Source of the DNA: Deinandra increscens subsp. villosa
Taxonomy: Eukaryota; Streptophyta; Magnoliopsida; Asterales; Asteraceae
Assembly (NCBI GenBank): GCA_039602395.1
Contig: JBCNJP010000019.1
Coordinates: forward strand, 9,681,542-9,745,541
Direction: 5' to 3'
Length of the DNA: 64,000 nucleotides
The position numbers and the translations under genes are program-made. The notes below the pieces were generated by a model. That model saw only the letters and a program-made list of their open reading frames with translations. It had not been told where the DNA came from and ran no database searches. Shown here one piece after another: positions 1 through 10,606 of this stretch (positions within the stretch are counted from its first letter, which is position 1; each line of letters begins with the position of its first letter).

Positions 1-195
1 AGTGTACTTAGGGATTAAATAATGATTGATCAAACTTTTAACTTATATTGGTTGGGTTCGGTGATGCGAGGTAATGCACGCCCGTATCGATAAAGTTAAG
101 GGGGGTCCAAGGGGACAACGCCCCCGAGAGAACGGGGTCCAAGGGGCGGCAGCCCCTGGCGGGGTCCAAGGGGCAGAGCCTCTGGCTGGGGTCGA
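1..195. repeat. GC-rich short tandem repeat, possible old LTR fragment
   Basis: The motif GGGGTCCAAGGGG occurs three times, at 102, 134 and 161, each followed by a divergent GC-rich tail that ends in an AGCCCCTGG-like segment. The block stands out against AT-rich surroundings. Such GGGGTCCAAGGGG runs are common in LTRs of plant retrotransposons, so this may be the edge of a degraded LTR whose other parts lie outside the window. No LTR end or coding sequence is visible here, so the origin is inferred. Confidence 0.45.
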
Positions 196-1466
196 GCTGC
201 AGATTACTACAATTATGCAGGGACCAATAGTGTAATTTTAGAAGTTTTTCGAATTGTAGATAACTGCAATTACGTTCCTCATCCTAAATGGTCGATCATC
301 ATCAGAAAATGAATACGGTTCAAATCTATCATCTGCAAAATTCTCACAATTCATCATGTTCATCTCGATCGTATCCGATTGATTTTATCGAGTGAACCAT
401 GAGAATATTCAATCTGAAAGTGTATTATGCTTTCGAGATTATCCAAGTTACCAACAAATTACAATGGATCCATATTATAAAGCAAATATGGTATAGTGTC
501 TAAGCTCCTATCTTATGGTTGAAAAAACCTAGATTCTGATTTCACTCATACCATATTGTAAGATACCACATTGTGAGATATTGACGAGGAATGAATTATG
601 CATCGTTCTAAATAAGAGTAGGGTATTCATACCTTTCCCCCTTTAAAAACAAAATTAATATTTGTCGATAATTCGGATATAACAAAATTTTAATATGACG
701 AAGTTCCAATGTATAACGAATTTGAATTTGGGTTTCAACTTAATATTCGAGTTGACACAATATCTTTACCATCTAAAGATTTAATAGTACTTTAATACCG
801 TTTTGTTCAAATAGCACGTTCATAAATACTCTCTCAACTAAAGCCCTCAAGAATAGATACCCACCTTGGTCTTTGTATAATATTTTTAATTTTAATATAT
901 AACAAAAGAACCTATTTTTAATTCTCAATTCAAGAAAGGCCAAACATTTTATTGAAACCATCCAAAACAAATTGTATGATTGAGATGGAAGAAGATATTT
1001 TATTGCGCACACGAAAGTTGAAACTCTTGCCAAGAGTCTCTTGGTATCTATCTTTATTCAAGAAAAGCAGTGTTAGCATAATCTTATAGTTAGTTAATCG
1101 TTAATTGAGTTAAGTTTATGGTTGAGAGGTCGATCATTATGAGCGCGAAATAAAAATCTATGCTCTTTAGTAAAATCGATCGTTAAGCAAATATAAATCA
1201 TTTGTATATATTAATCGCAATATAGAAAGTAAGAGCATTTATAACGCATTTTCTATATTTATCTATATCTCTAAGATCTAAATTATAATGAAAATCACAA
1301 AAAACACATTTCGTCTTACTCTATTCCTATAATTTGAAGTAAAAGAAAAGTGTCTCCTATACTTGTGAATTACTATCAACTCTATATTTAATATTTTATA
1401 TATGTTGTGAGTGGATGTGAGTTGTAAAAAGAGAAAAATCATTAATTTAAAGCCAGTTAGTTGAAT

Positions 1467-1498
1467 AGAGATAGAGATAGAGATAGAGATAGAGATAG
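1467..1498. repeat. (GAGATA)n microsatellite
   Basis: About five perfect copies of the hexamer GAGATA in tandem. No gene is associated with it. Confidence 0.9.
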
Positions 1499-1840
1499 GT
1501 AATGTGAAGTTGAAAATTTTTAAACATAAATATAAATCTACAAAATAGTATTGTTTAGTAAAATTATATAAAGAGTGGGTTGTGAATGCAGCAAATTACA
1601 ATGTTATAATAAATGAAAATAAATAAAATGCAAGAATATAAGATGAACAAGACTAAAAAGATGGTTGAAAATTCGTTGTATAGTATGAGTCACTTAATAC
1701 AAATTTTAAGTCTCACAAACATGTTTTTACTCTAACGTGGCCCTTCCCATAAATATCCTAATTTTATCTATTTGTAGTAGCCAAGGGCTAGACATAGGGC
1801 TGGGGCCCCAATGGTGCGCTTGTGAAGGGCTAGTGCCAAC

Positions 1841-1902
<62 letters not shown>
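1841..1902. repeat. (ATC)n microsatellite, about 20 units
   Basis: A perfect trinucleotide array. It reads as poly-His in one frame, but the surrounding frame has no protein-like composition, so it is not treated as coding. Confidence 0.95.
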
Positions 1903-1905
<3 letters not shown>

Positions 1906-2751
1906 AGGGTTGTCGTGATGTGGGCAGCCTAAGGATCACCTTAGTCTTTATACTAAAACAAGTTAAACATGTCAAATCAAGAACTGAGAAAAGAAATAAA
2001 TCTTACAATTGGGTTAAAGTTATTTCTTTTATTGAAATTGACTTCATGTTTTGTAAAATTTACACATCGGATGTGATAGATTGGTTTGGGGATGTGAATG
2101 TGTCGGTGGTAAAAAAAGAAGTTGATAGGACAATTATCTTTGTCGTTAGGGGGGGGGGGGGATAATTTGGAGGTTCCAAAAGGATACGTTGTTCTCTAAG
2201 GAGCGTAATTCGAAACAAACTTTATTTGATGACCTCCTTCACCATTCATATTTGTGGTATAGTGGTAGAAAGTGCAAATGTACAATAAAATGGATAAAGC
2301 GACTCTAAAAACCATCTTGTTTACTTGTAATGTTGTTAGGTGTCTAATATCTTGCTAATCGGGTTTTATAGTAATTTTTCAACTAAAAAAAAAATTCTCC
2401 ATTGCAACTAAAGAGTAGGAACCAACGGTAACAACCACAACCCATAAGTGACAAACAACGACCTCGATAGCAACTTGTGCAACCTAGTCAATAGTAACTT
2501 TGGACAGCAGTAGCAAGCTGTGCGCTAGTCAGTGGCAACCGGTAGCTTTGTATCGATCTGTGTGTGCCTTAAAGGAAACAATTACCTTAGAACGCTTACA
2601 ATTATATACCACTCTAAAGTTCATCACACTTTCACCATTTTCCTTCTAACTTTTGTAGCTCTCACAACTTCAAACACTTTTTATGTAAGAGAATATTTTT
2701 ACGGTTTGAATTCATAACGTAAGATCACAAAGTCCGCTAATATCATCAGGG

Positions 2752-3490
2752 GTGGCCCTAGGGCATGGGCAAAGTGGGCGACTACCCAGGACCCGACAAT
2801 TTGAAGGGCACGAGATTTTAATTTTTTTTATATATTTTTATGAAAAGAAAAATTATAATTGGAGGGTATTTTTATATAAGTTATTGACTTTGTATGTTAG
2901 GATGACCAGATTTTTTTTCACCCGGGACACAAATTTGTTTAGGATTCAATATCATGGTAACAAGATGGTGACCCGCCCGCGCTTCGCGGCGGGCCACCCA
3001 TTTTCCAAAACGCCGTGACCAAAGTCGAAAACTCTAAAAGTGATTTAAAAGTTGACCACTTGCGCTTAAGTCTGAAAAAAATACCACATGTACATGACAC
3101 GCGGCCTAACACCCATTTTTTAAAACGCTGTGAGCAAAGTCAAAAACTCTAAAAGTGGTCTGAAAATTGACCACCGCGCATTGCGGCGGGTCACCTTTTG
3201 ACGACGCTTCGCGGCGGGCCACCCATTTTCCGAAACGCCATGGTCAAAGTCGAAAACTCTAAAAGTGAATTAAAAGTTAATCACGTGTCGTAAAAACATT
3301 GGCCTAACACGTAACCACGTACCGTCATACGTGACCTAACACATGACCACGTGTCGCAAAAGCATTGACCTACATATGACACGTGGACACGTGTCAGGCC
3401 ACGTAACCAATCTATTATTGAATGAACATGACACGTGCATGTTATTAGTGGTGGAACATGACACGTGTCATGTTCTTATTGATCATCATA
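2752..3490. repeat. degenerate direct repeats with GC hairpins and CACGTG motifs
   Basis: Three related copies of a roughly 100-bp segment lie at about 2972-3060, 3100-3176 and 3207-3285. Each carries a near-palindromic GCTTCGCGGC or GCATTGCGGC hairpin, then a CACCCATTTT stretch, then AAACTCTAAAAGTG. The part from 3280 to 3480 is rich in CACGTG cores and ends with a perfect 22-bp palindrome at 3454-3475. The left part (2748 onward) begins CAGGGGTGGCCC, like a hAT terminus, but no matching right end was found. The whole looks like old nonautonomous transposon DNA. Confidence 0.45.
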
Positions 3491-3662
3491 TGAATTGTGG
3501 ATTTTGAGTGTGGACCACCCATTCATTATTGTATATATATATAATATGATGTATTACAAGAAAAAATTTGGTTAAGAAAAAGATGACGCAATTAAAAAAG
3601 AAAAGATGATGTAATTTAGTCTTTATTTAATTATTATTAACCTATTAACATAATTATATAAT

Positions 3663-4010
3663 TATTATGAAATCTACAAATATATTTGGATGCCCACCAC
3701 TTTCACATCAACTATGTAACCTTCCCCACACACAAATGTTTTCACCATTCTTACACTCTTGCATTTACTAGCTATGTCATCTTGTCTCCCAAGTTTGTAG
3801 TATAAATACCACACCAATGTAAGTGGTAAAAACACACCTTTGTAAGCATTCTACATGTTATACAAAATCTCTCCCAACTCTCTCTAATCTTCTAAACTTC
3901 TTTCTACTTCTTATATCTTCTTTCTTATAAACTCCTTTAAAGGAGAAAAGTGATTCAAGTAATCACAATTAATATTCTCAAGTGGTGGTAATCTTCATTA
4001 AATTATAACA
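3663..4010 (+). repeat. copia 5' LTR
   Basis: 348 bp, matched by 21133-21479. It starts TATTATGAAATC and ends AAATTATAACA; the terminal hexamers TATTAT and ATAACA are imperfect inverted repeats. A TATA-like TATAAATA lies near 3811, which would serve as the element promoter. Differences from the 3' LTR are C/T at the TATAYAAAATC site and a small change in GGAGAAAAGTG. Confidence 0.93.
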
Positions 4011-4030
4011 CGTTATCAGCACGAGGCTCT
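4011..4030 (+). other. copia primer-binding site, internal tRNA-Ile type (inferred)
   Basis: The 20 nt directly after the LTR begin CGTTATCAGCACGA. They do not match the usual 3' end of initiator tRNA-Met (TGGTATCAGAGC). Their complement matches, from memory of plant tRNA-Ile(AAU), residues about 21 to 40 (end of the D arm, anticodon stem and loop) at 18 of 20 positions. The mismatches fall at tRNA positions 26 and 34. Use of a 5' tRNA fragment as primer is known for Drosophila copia with initiator tRNA-Met. The assignment is an inference. Confidence 0.55.
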
Positions 4031-4139
4031 AGTCTCGTAATCAAGCATAAAGACATCCATAATCAAGGTAAGAAATTCATCAATGAAAATAAATACTAAG
4101 ATGAAATGACATTTTATGAAAGACACTTAATAACCATGG

Positions 4140-4430
4140 GACTACTAACATCTAACATTTATTTATACAACTAACTTTTATTTATGCATCTAACATTTAT
4201 TTATGCAACTAACCTTTATTTATGCATCTAACATTTATTTATGCAACTAACCTTTATTTATGCATCTAACATTTATTTATGCAACTAAATTTTATTTATG
4301 CTTTAACATTTATTTATACAACTAACTTTTATTTATACATCTAACCTTTTGATTATGCAACTAACATTTTCTTATGACTACTAACTCTTAATTATATGAC
4401 TAATGTTTAATTATGTTTGTCTATTAATCC
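4140..4430 (+). repeat. tandem repeats in the copia untranslated leader
   Basis: About a dozen degenerate copies of a roughly 18-bp unit of the form CTAACATTTATTTATGCAA. They lie between the primer-binding site and gag. No open reading frame crosses them. Confidence 0.85.
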
Positions 4431-4900
4431 TAACATTATATTATTATGCTAACATTTATTTATATCTTTGTTCTCTCTTAATTTTATCCACACCAAATTT
4501 TTATACTTTTATAACCCGTATTTAATACATTTTCTTTATCTTATTTTTCAAAATAATAAAAATATATAAACGTTAATATAGCCGTTTGAAAAGTTTATAT
4601 AACCGTTGCAAACGGTTATATTTTTTCCTATAAATTAACAATTATCAATCTTTTTTTTCACAACAAACAAATCATTTTCTCAGGATTATTCAAGACGAGA
4701 TTTTTCAAAATGATTCATCCACTTCTGGTGATAGTTACCATAATGATCATCTTAGCCCTTTACCCAATTTTTCAACTCCCACCTAGTGAATTTTATCTTT
4801 CCTTGTTCGTATATTTATTTATTGTCGTACCACTCTATTGTATCTCATTGCTTATTGATATATATGGATTCTAATGTTCCTCTTATTACTTGTTCAATTT

Positions 4901-5661
4901 ATGTCTAGCTACAATATGTCAAACATTGCTAAACTTGAATTTCCTGCTCTTGAATGTACTGGGGAAAACTACATGACATGGACGGCAAATGCAAAAAGAC
5001 ATCTCAAATCCAAAGGTGTCTTAGACACCATAAATGAAGGCAACACATGCGAGGAAAAAGACAAAGCAACTGCTGATGTCTTCCTCCATAAGCATATCGA
5101 TAATATGTTACAAATTGAATACTCAAACTGTGATGATCCACATACCTTATGGAATGATTTAAAAAATAGGTTTGATCATCAAAAGGAAGTCTTACTTCCT
5201 GCTGCTAGAAATGAATGGAACAATCTCAGACTCCAAGATTTCAAAAGGGTAAATGAGTACACCTCTGCTTTATTCAGGATAACTTCCACACTTCAATTTT
5301 GTGGACATCCTGTTACAGAGGCTGATATGTTGGAAAAAACTTTCTCCACATTTCACGCATCAAACATAGTTTTGCAACAGCATTATCGATTGCAAAATTT
5401 CAAAAAGTACTCTGAGTTAAATGTAAGCCTCATAGTAGCAGAAAAAAATAGCGAGCTAATACTGAAAAATCATCAAGCTCGTCCCACGGGTTCACTAACT
5501 ATACCAGAAGCCCATGTTGTTAATAAAAATGATATAAAACCTTCTGAGCGAAGATGGGAACGAAACCATGGACAAGGTCGTGGACGTGGGCGTGGTCGTG
5601 GCCATTTTAATAGAAACCATTCCCATAATCACAACCACTCCTTCAAAGGAAACAATAATTA

Positions 5662-5693
<32 letters not shown>

Positions 5694-5983
5694 ATGGTCA
5701 CAACCAAAGAAACAACACCTATCATGCTCCACAAATGGGTAATTTCAATGAGCAGAATAAGCTTAAGAATGAAGCTAGCACTTCTCAAAATCGTGGTGAT
5801 TCTTGCCATAGATGTGGAATGATGAATCACTGGTCAAAAGCTTGTCGCACACCTGAACATCTATGCAGGTTGTACCAAACATCCCTCAAAGGAAAAGAGA
5901 AAGAAGTGAACCATGTGGGTACTTTTGAGAATCTCGATATTGAACTAAATAACTCGGATTTTCTCAATGACTATGAAGCCTAA
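4901..5983 (+). CDS. gag: copia Gag polyprotein
   Basis: This encodes the capsid-like and nucleocapsid part of the copia element, which packages element RNA in cytoplasmic particles. The start at 4901 gives a 360-residue protein; an in-frame ATG at 4874 would add nine hydrophobic residues that look less natural for Gag. The N-terminal two thirds have the plant copia Gag signature (LEFPALECTGENYMTW near the start, LWNDLKNRFDHQKEVLLP). Next comes a basic GR-rich and HN-rich linker, then one CCHC zinc knuckle, CHRCGMMNHWSKAC. It ends at TAA 5981-5983. The frame is intact. Pol follows in another frame after a 200-base gap, so Gag is probably made from its own message or by separate initiation. 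Confidence 0.88.
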
Positions 5984-6188
5984 AAAATGTTGTTGGAACT
6001 TGACACTCTTATGTGTTATTCATGTATCTCACTTTCTTAATTTATGTTTAACTAGTGTTTCCCTCTCGTTGATGTAATATGTTTTTCTGAAATAAATGTT
6101 CTTATTATATTTTCTAAAATAATTTTTCTTGTTATAATATCTCATAATGTCTTACTAGTTTTTGTTTTCTTCGTATGTCAAGTTTAAA
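5984..6188 (+). other. gag-pol spacer of the copia element
   Basis: About 200 AT-rich bases between gag and pol, with stops in all frames and AATAAA-like motifs (AAATAAATG near 6092). In plant copia elements gag is often expressed from a shorter spliced or prematurely ended RNA, and this spacer is where such processing would act. No single splice pair stands out by eye. Confidence 0.5.
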
Positions 6189-6870
6189 ATGAATTTCATT
6201 GGAGCAAAAGATCAAACAAATGATGGTGATATGTGTATAGCAGATAGTGGTGCCACACACACTATTCTTAAATCGAAGAAATATATTTATGAACTGAAGC
6301 CAACAAATGGTACCATCGATACAATATCAGGCCCTACTGACTTAATAGAAGGAGTCGGAAAGGCTAATTTGGTGTTACCAAATGGAACAAAGCTTTTCAT
6401 AGAAAATGCATTATTCTCCCCGAAATCGACGAGAAACTTATTAAGTTTCAAAAACATATACCATAACGGATATGATACTCAATCAAAAACTGTCGATAGT
6501 GAAAAATATCTGTATATCATGAACAAAGGTCATGTAATGGAAAAACTGCCAATGCTTAACTCAGGTTTGCATTATACACATATTGGTGTGCCTCAAGCAC
6601 ACATGGCAGTCAAAGGAAGAAATTATGATCATGGCTCATTCAGTTTATGGCATGACAGATTAGGTCATCCAGGATCCACCATGATGAAAAGGATAATTGA
6701 AAATACACATGGACATCCACTGAAATACCAAAAGATTCCCCAAAATGATAAAACACACCTATGTACATCTTGCTCTCTTGGGAAATTAATTACTAGGCCT
6801 TCACTACTCAAAGTTGAAAATGAATCACCCATATTTCTTGAAAGAATTCAAGGTGATATATGTGGACCAA
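6189..6870 (+). CDS. pol: copia Pol, 5' part: protease and GAG-pre-integrase (interrupted)
   Basis: The frame encodes the aspartic protease with active-site DSGATHT near residue 18. After it comes the GAG-pre-integrase zinc-binding region (HDRLGHPG and CTSCSLGK) and the first residues of the integrase core (QGDICGP). The first in-frame ATG is 6189. The frame is cut at 6870, where the gypsy element has inserted within the integrase. The flanking codons on the far side (18185 onward) continue in phase once the insert and one duplication copy are discounted, so the copia pol was open when it was hit. Translation now runs into the gypsy LTR and stops at once. Confidence 0.9.
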
Positions 6871-7363
6871 TGTAACATCCATGGTCTATCCATTTCGTTG
6901 TACCCGACTTATATTCCATGATCCATTCAATAAAGAAGTTCATTCCATTTCATTTGGTGTTTCAACATGTAGTTTATGATTATTTTAATATATTGTGCTT
7001 TGATTTCAATTCGTATTTTAATATTTCAATATTTCAATTTATATAAATTAGACCGATGCTTGAGTATGCTATATATGTGTGGCAAATGTGGGCAATACTA
7101 GTTACGCACGCAATTGAAACACAAATTATAGTTGTACAAAAGTTTTGGGTTAAAATTTATAAATATTGAAGGTTTGGACTATTTATGTAATTTCGATAAA
7201 CTTCGAAAATAATTTTTATAAAAATAATTTTTTATATTTTATGTTCTTAAATGACTCGTAATTAAAGCCATGAGAAAGACCGTGTTATAAACATAAATTG
7301 TGGGATTTAATTGTGTCTTGTATTTAATCTAGAATAAATAAACAAAAATAGAAACAGGAAAAT

Positions 7364-7434
7364 GAGGGTCGCAGGGTTCGAACCTGCGACCTCCCCTTTC
7401 AAACTCGCAACACTTACCACTGGACCAACTCCGA
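7364..7434 (-). repeat. tRNA-like / SINE head inside the gypsy 5' LTR
   Basis: On the minus strand this reads as a Pol III type 2 promoter: A box TGGTCCAGTGG (7417-7427) and B box GGTTCGAACCC (7374-7384), about 32 nt apart. The B box lies in a perfect T-arm-like hairpin (GTCGCAGG / CCTGCGAC). The anticodon arm and acceptor stem do not fold as a proper tRNA, so a SINE or tRNA relic is more likely than a working tRNA gene. The same segment is present in the 3' LTR. Confidence 0.65.
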
Positions 7435-8637
7435 TTTCGTGAATAACATTCGACTCGAATGTTATTATGCTAAATCAGCGCGTGATTTCCTCTTCCCCCC
7501 TCCTTCCTCCACGCGCTTCTCCTTTCTCTCTGTTCTTTTTTTTTCCGTTCGCGAACTGTCCCATTATCACCATTCAAGTCCGTTTTTCCTCCAATTAATA
7601 CCAAAAATTGATTACACATTCATGTCCAGAATTTAATTCCGATTCTAATGACACCATAATCACTCAAAACCGTTTACAATCAATGATTTCCACTCAAAAC
7701 CTCCAAATTCATAAAAACCTCCATTAAAACAATTTTTAAAGCTTTCAATTGACCCATCTCCGACCTCATTTACTATAAATTGAGGTCGTAAACCTGTGTT
7801 AAACCTCGTCACCATCAAAAACCCTCCTTCAATTTCGATTTTCATAAAGGCAATCAAAAACCCCCAATTTCTAGGGCTCCAAACTTGTTCGTGCGATTCC
7901 GGGCTCAATTCTCCGTCAAATTGACCAAGTAAGTAGTCCATTCCACCTAGTTTTTCGCTATCTACAAAACCCCTCTGTTAATTTTAGGTTTTATCGCTTT
8001 ATTTCATGAGTCAATTTTAGGGTTCTTCGTGATTTGGGGATTTTTGTGAAAACTTAAATTGTAACCTAATTAGTTTAATCTAAGCATTCCAATATCAATT
8101 ATCTCTATTCTAAATCACAAATGTTACAATTAGAATATATTCATAATTATTTTGTCCATTACTTATCATCATCTTCTAAATATATATATATATAATTAAA
8201 AAGAGATTGTATCTATATATCTATATATATCACATGATGGAATTATTTATTCCTTAGAATGTTAACTACAAATCATAATAAATTTATGATGGTTCCCTAA
8301 ACCATTAAATCTTGTTATAAAATTACTTTACAATTAGTGTGTATATATCATTACTTTGTAGTAGTTATAACATTATACTCTAAATATAATTCAAACTTCA
8401 TATATTGTTTTTACGAGTCGTTCATTCTCGCATTATTAATCAATTCACTATCACCTTATACAAAACCCCTTTAAGATTTTGCTTAGACGATTGTAATTGT
8501 ATTATTATGTTAATTATTAATTATTTTTATTATCATTATTGTTAATTAATATTATTATTAATTTTCAATACATATTACATCAACATTTATGAATTGTTCA
8601 AATAATTGATTAGTAGTTATTGTGACAACATTTATTA

Positions 8638-8656
8638 TAATTATTATTATTATTAC

Positions 8657-8708
<52 letters not shown>

Positions 8709-8709
8709 T
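8638..8709. repeat. (ATT)n microsatellite in the 5' LTR
   Basis: An imperfect ATT array. It is about five units shorter than the copy in the 3' LTR, the largest difference between the LTRs. Confidence 0.9.
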
Positions 8710-9760
8710 ATTATCATTAGTTAATGTCGTAACCTAATTCAAACTTATTATATAAACACCTTGAGTTAATCAAATAATTAAAGAATATTAACACACATCT
8801 CATTTATGCCATAGAAATTTACTTAACTCATAAATACACTATATAATTTTTGCCAAATAAATAACATTTCTTTAAACAAAACCCCCAATGCCCACGGACC
8901 CCTAGTCTCCTAGCTTCATTATTCAACTAGGTCCCCTCGTTTTCCTTTAGGTTGACCTTCGGGACTACTACTATCATTCTCGCGTTCTTCCTTGGAAACT
9001 CTTCAACCTAACAAGTGAGTAATCCTTGCCCCTTTTTCGTGTTTTACATTTTGGGGTGCAACATGTATCCTATCTCAACTATTGATTTTTCATGATTTTC
9101 ATATAATGCGATTGTAGACCATATGTGTGAATGTGTGTAGGATTCCATTCTAGCATAACTTGTCAATGTGTTGGGATTTCATGTTTTTCATAGTGTTTCA
9201 TGTATTTCATATCGCATAAACATTAACGTAAGGCCTGGGGTATCAAAGATAGATCTATTGGCTGACAACCCACTCAACTTGACCGGTTCTGGCGTTGGGT
9301 GTTTGAGACCTATTTCATATAGCCTAACCTTCGGGTTAGGGAATCCTTGTCACTAAGGGTTGTTTATGCATTATTTTCATGTTGTCATTTTATCTAGTAT
9401 GTTGATCTTTCATATCATTCTATCATATGATACAATTCGCATGTTTTCATTTTATATACCATATTACATATTAAACATGTGATTACTCACCAACTTTGTA
9501 GTTGACCTTATCTTATACATGTTGCAGGAAATAATAACGTTTGATCCAAGTTGCTCCACTTAGGGATTTGGACCAAGTTAAATTATTAATAAGACATTGT
9601 TTAAGCATTTATGTTATGTTGAATTTCAAGTTTATGTAATGACCTTTGATCATTAATAATAGTGTTATTTAAATATTGTCATCTTAATTTAGTTGTCATG
9701 AGCTTTTGGGCAATCTAATCATGCCCCGACGTTTCCGCCGTCGGTTGGGGTGTGACAGAT

Positions 9761-9778
9761 TGGTATCAGAGCCATGGC
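9761..9778 (+). other. gypsy primer-binding site (initiator tRNA-Met)
   Basis: TGGTATCAGAGCC starts three bases after the LTR end. It is the standard complement of the 3' end of initiator tRNA-Met used by most plant LTR elements. Confidence 0.92.
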
Positions 9779-10606
9779 TATAGGGAATTAGGTTATTAGA
9801 AACGGAATGACCTAGACTATATGCCTTAGGTGTCCAAAACACGAAATCTCGTGTTATGCATGCTTAGTTTAGGGATTGCCCTTTTATGCTTATCTTGCTT
9901 TAGCTAGGACTTGCCTTACACTTATTCATACACCTCACACTATCTTCCAAACTCAAGCTTAGCACTTATAGCACACATACATACACGAAATCTTAAGGCT
10001 TCCTAGCCTTTTTCCTTAGTGATGGTACCTTACGTACCATTTTAGGTTTTTGTTTTGATTTTCAAATTCCGTCGGAGTTAGGTTCTTTGTAATGGACATG
10101 TAGTAACTGGAAGGGTGAAAGCACCGGTAGTTGGGGTCTCCGTCTAAGGTAAGTGTTGCGTATAAATTCGAACCTACCGTCGGACCTGGACGCTTACCTG
10201 GGACGCCCTAATGAGAGTGTTGTAGCCTATTAGGCCAAAGCATGTCATAAAAACATTGCTAGGAACCATATTAACTCTGATTAGTCATAGGTGGTAGTTT
10301 CCCAATCGGGAAATGAGAACCATTCCATATGTTTTAAATGAATCAAAAATAATTTCGTGTTTATATATTTATTTTTTTTTTCTTTCCCCAAGTTGTGATA
10401 TTCCAATGCTTCACAATTCCATGATATTTCACGATCTATGACACTCGACTATTATGATATTGCTTGTAATTCCATGATTTATATGACGTCATTATTTTCA
10501 CTATGTGGTTTTTGTCCTTCATCATTTACAATGTATACCCTCGAATTTATCAATTGATCATTCCACGTTTTCATTGTCTCATAAATCTCTCCCTTCTCAT
10601 TTCAGC
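9779..10606 (+). other. gypsy untranslated leader
   Basis: About 830 bases between the primer site and gag. I see no gene. It is expected to hold packaging signals, which cannot be recognised by eye. Confidence 0.7.

Larger units (their letters stand above)
196..2751. other. gene-free AT-rich intergenic DNA with microsatellites
   Basis: I see no supported gene in this stretch. Open frames here are short and made by simple repeats, for example a poly-histidine frame over the ATC array. It contains a GAGATA array (1467-1498), an ATC array (1841-1902) and a run of 13 G (2149-2161). Confidence 0.6.
6871..9757 (+). repeat. gypsy 5' LTR (2,887 bp)
   Basis: Matches 15279-18179 at a fixed offset of 8,408 bp up to the ATT microsatellite. 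It contains an antisense tRNA-like segment (7364-7434) and an (ATT)n array (8638-8709). The small open frames inside it (for example 7439-7636 and 7660-7941) recur in the other LTR and are not genes. Confidence 0.95.

Noticed and set aside
1737..2165. 142-codon open frame with a 20-His run
   Set aside because: It exists only because of the ATC microsatellite and a poly-G end. There is no conserved sequence or splice context.
2748..2960. Complete hAT element starting CAGGGGTGGCCC
   Set aside because: No matching right terminus or duplication could be found, so only a repeat block is reported.
5495..5830. Open frames opposite and overlapping the copia gag linker
   Set aside because: These are shadows of the repetitive GR/HN-coding stretch of gag and not separate genes.
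7364..7434. Functional tRNA gene
   Set aside because: A and B boxes and a T arm are present, but no proper acceptor stem or anticodon arm pairs, and it is embedded in the LTR. SINE or tRNA relic preferred.
7660..7941. 93-codon minus-strand frame, repeated at 16068-16349
   Set aside because: Identical in both gypsy LTRs, with no known domain and with CCCTAA-like UTR text. Treated as LTR sequence.
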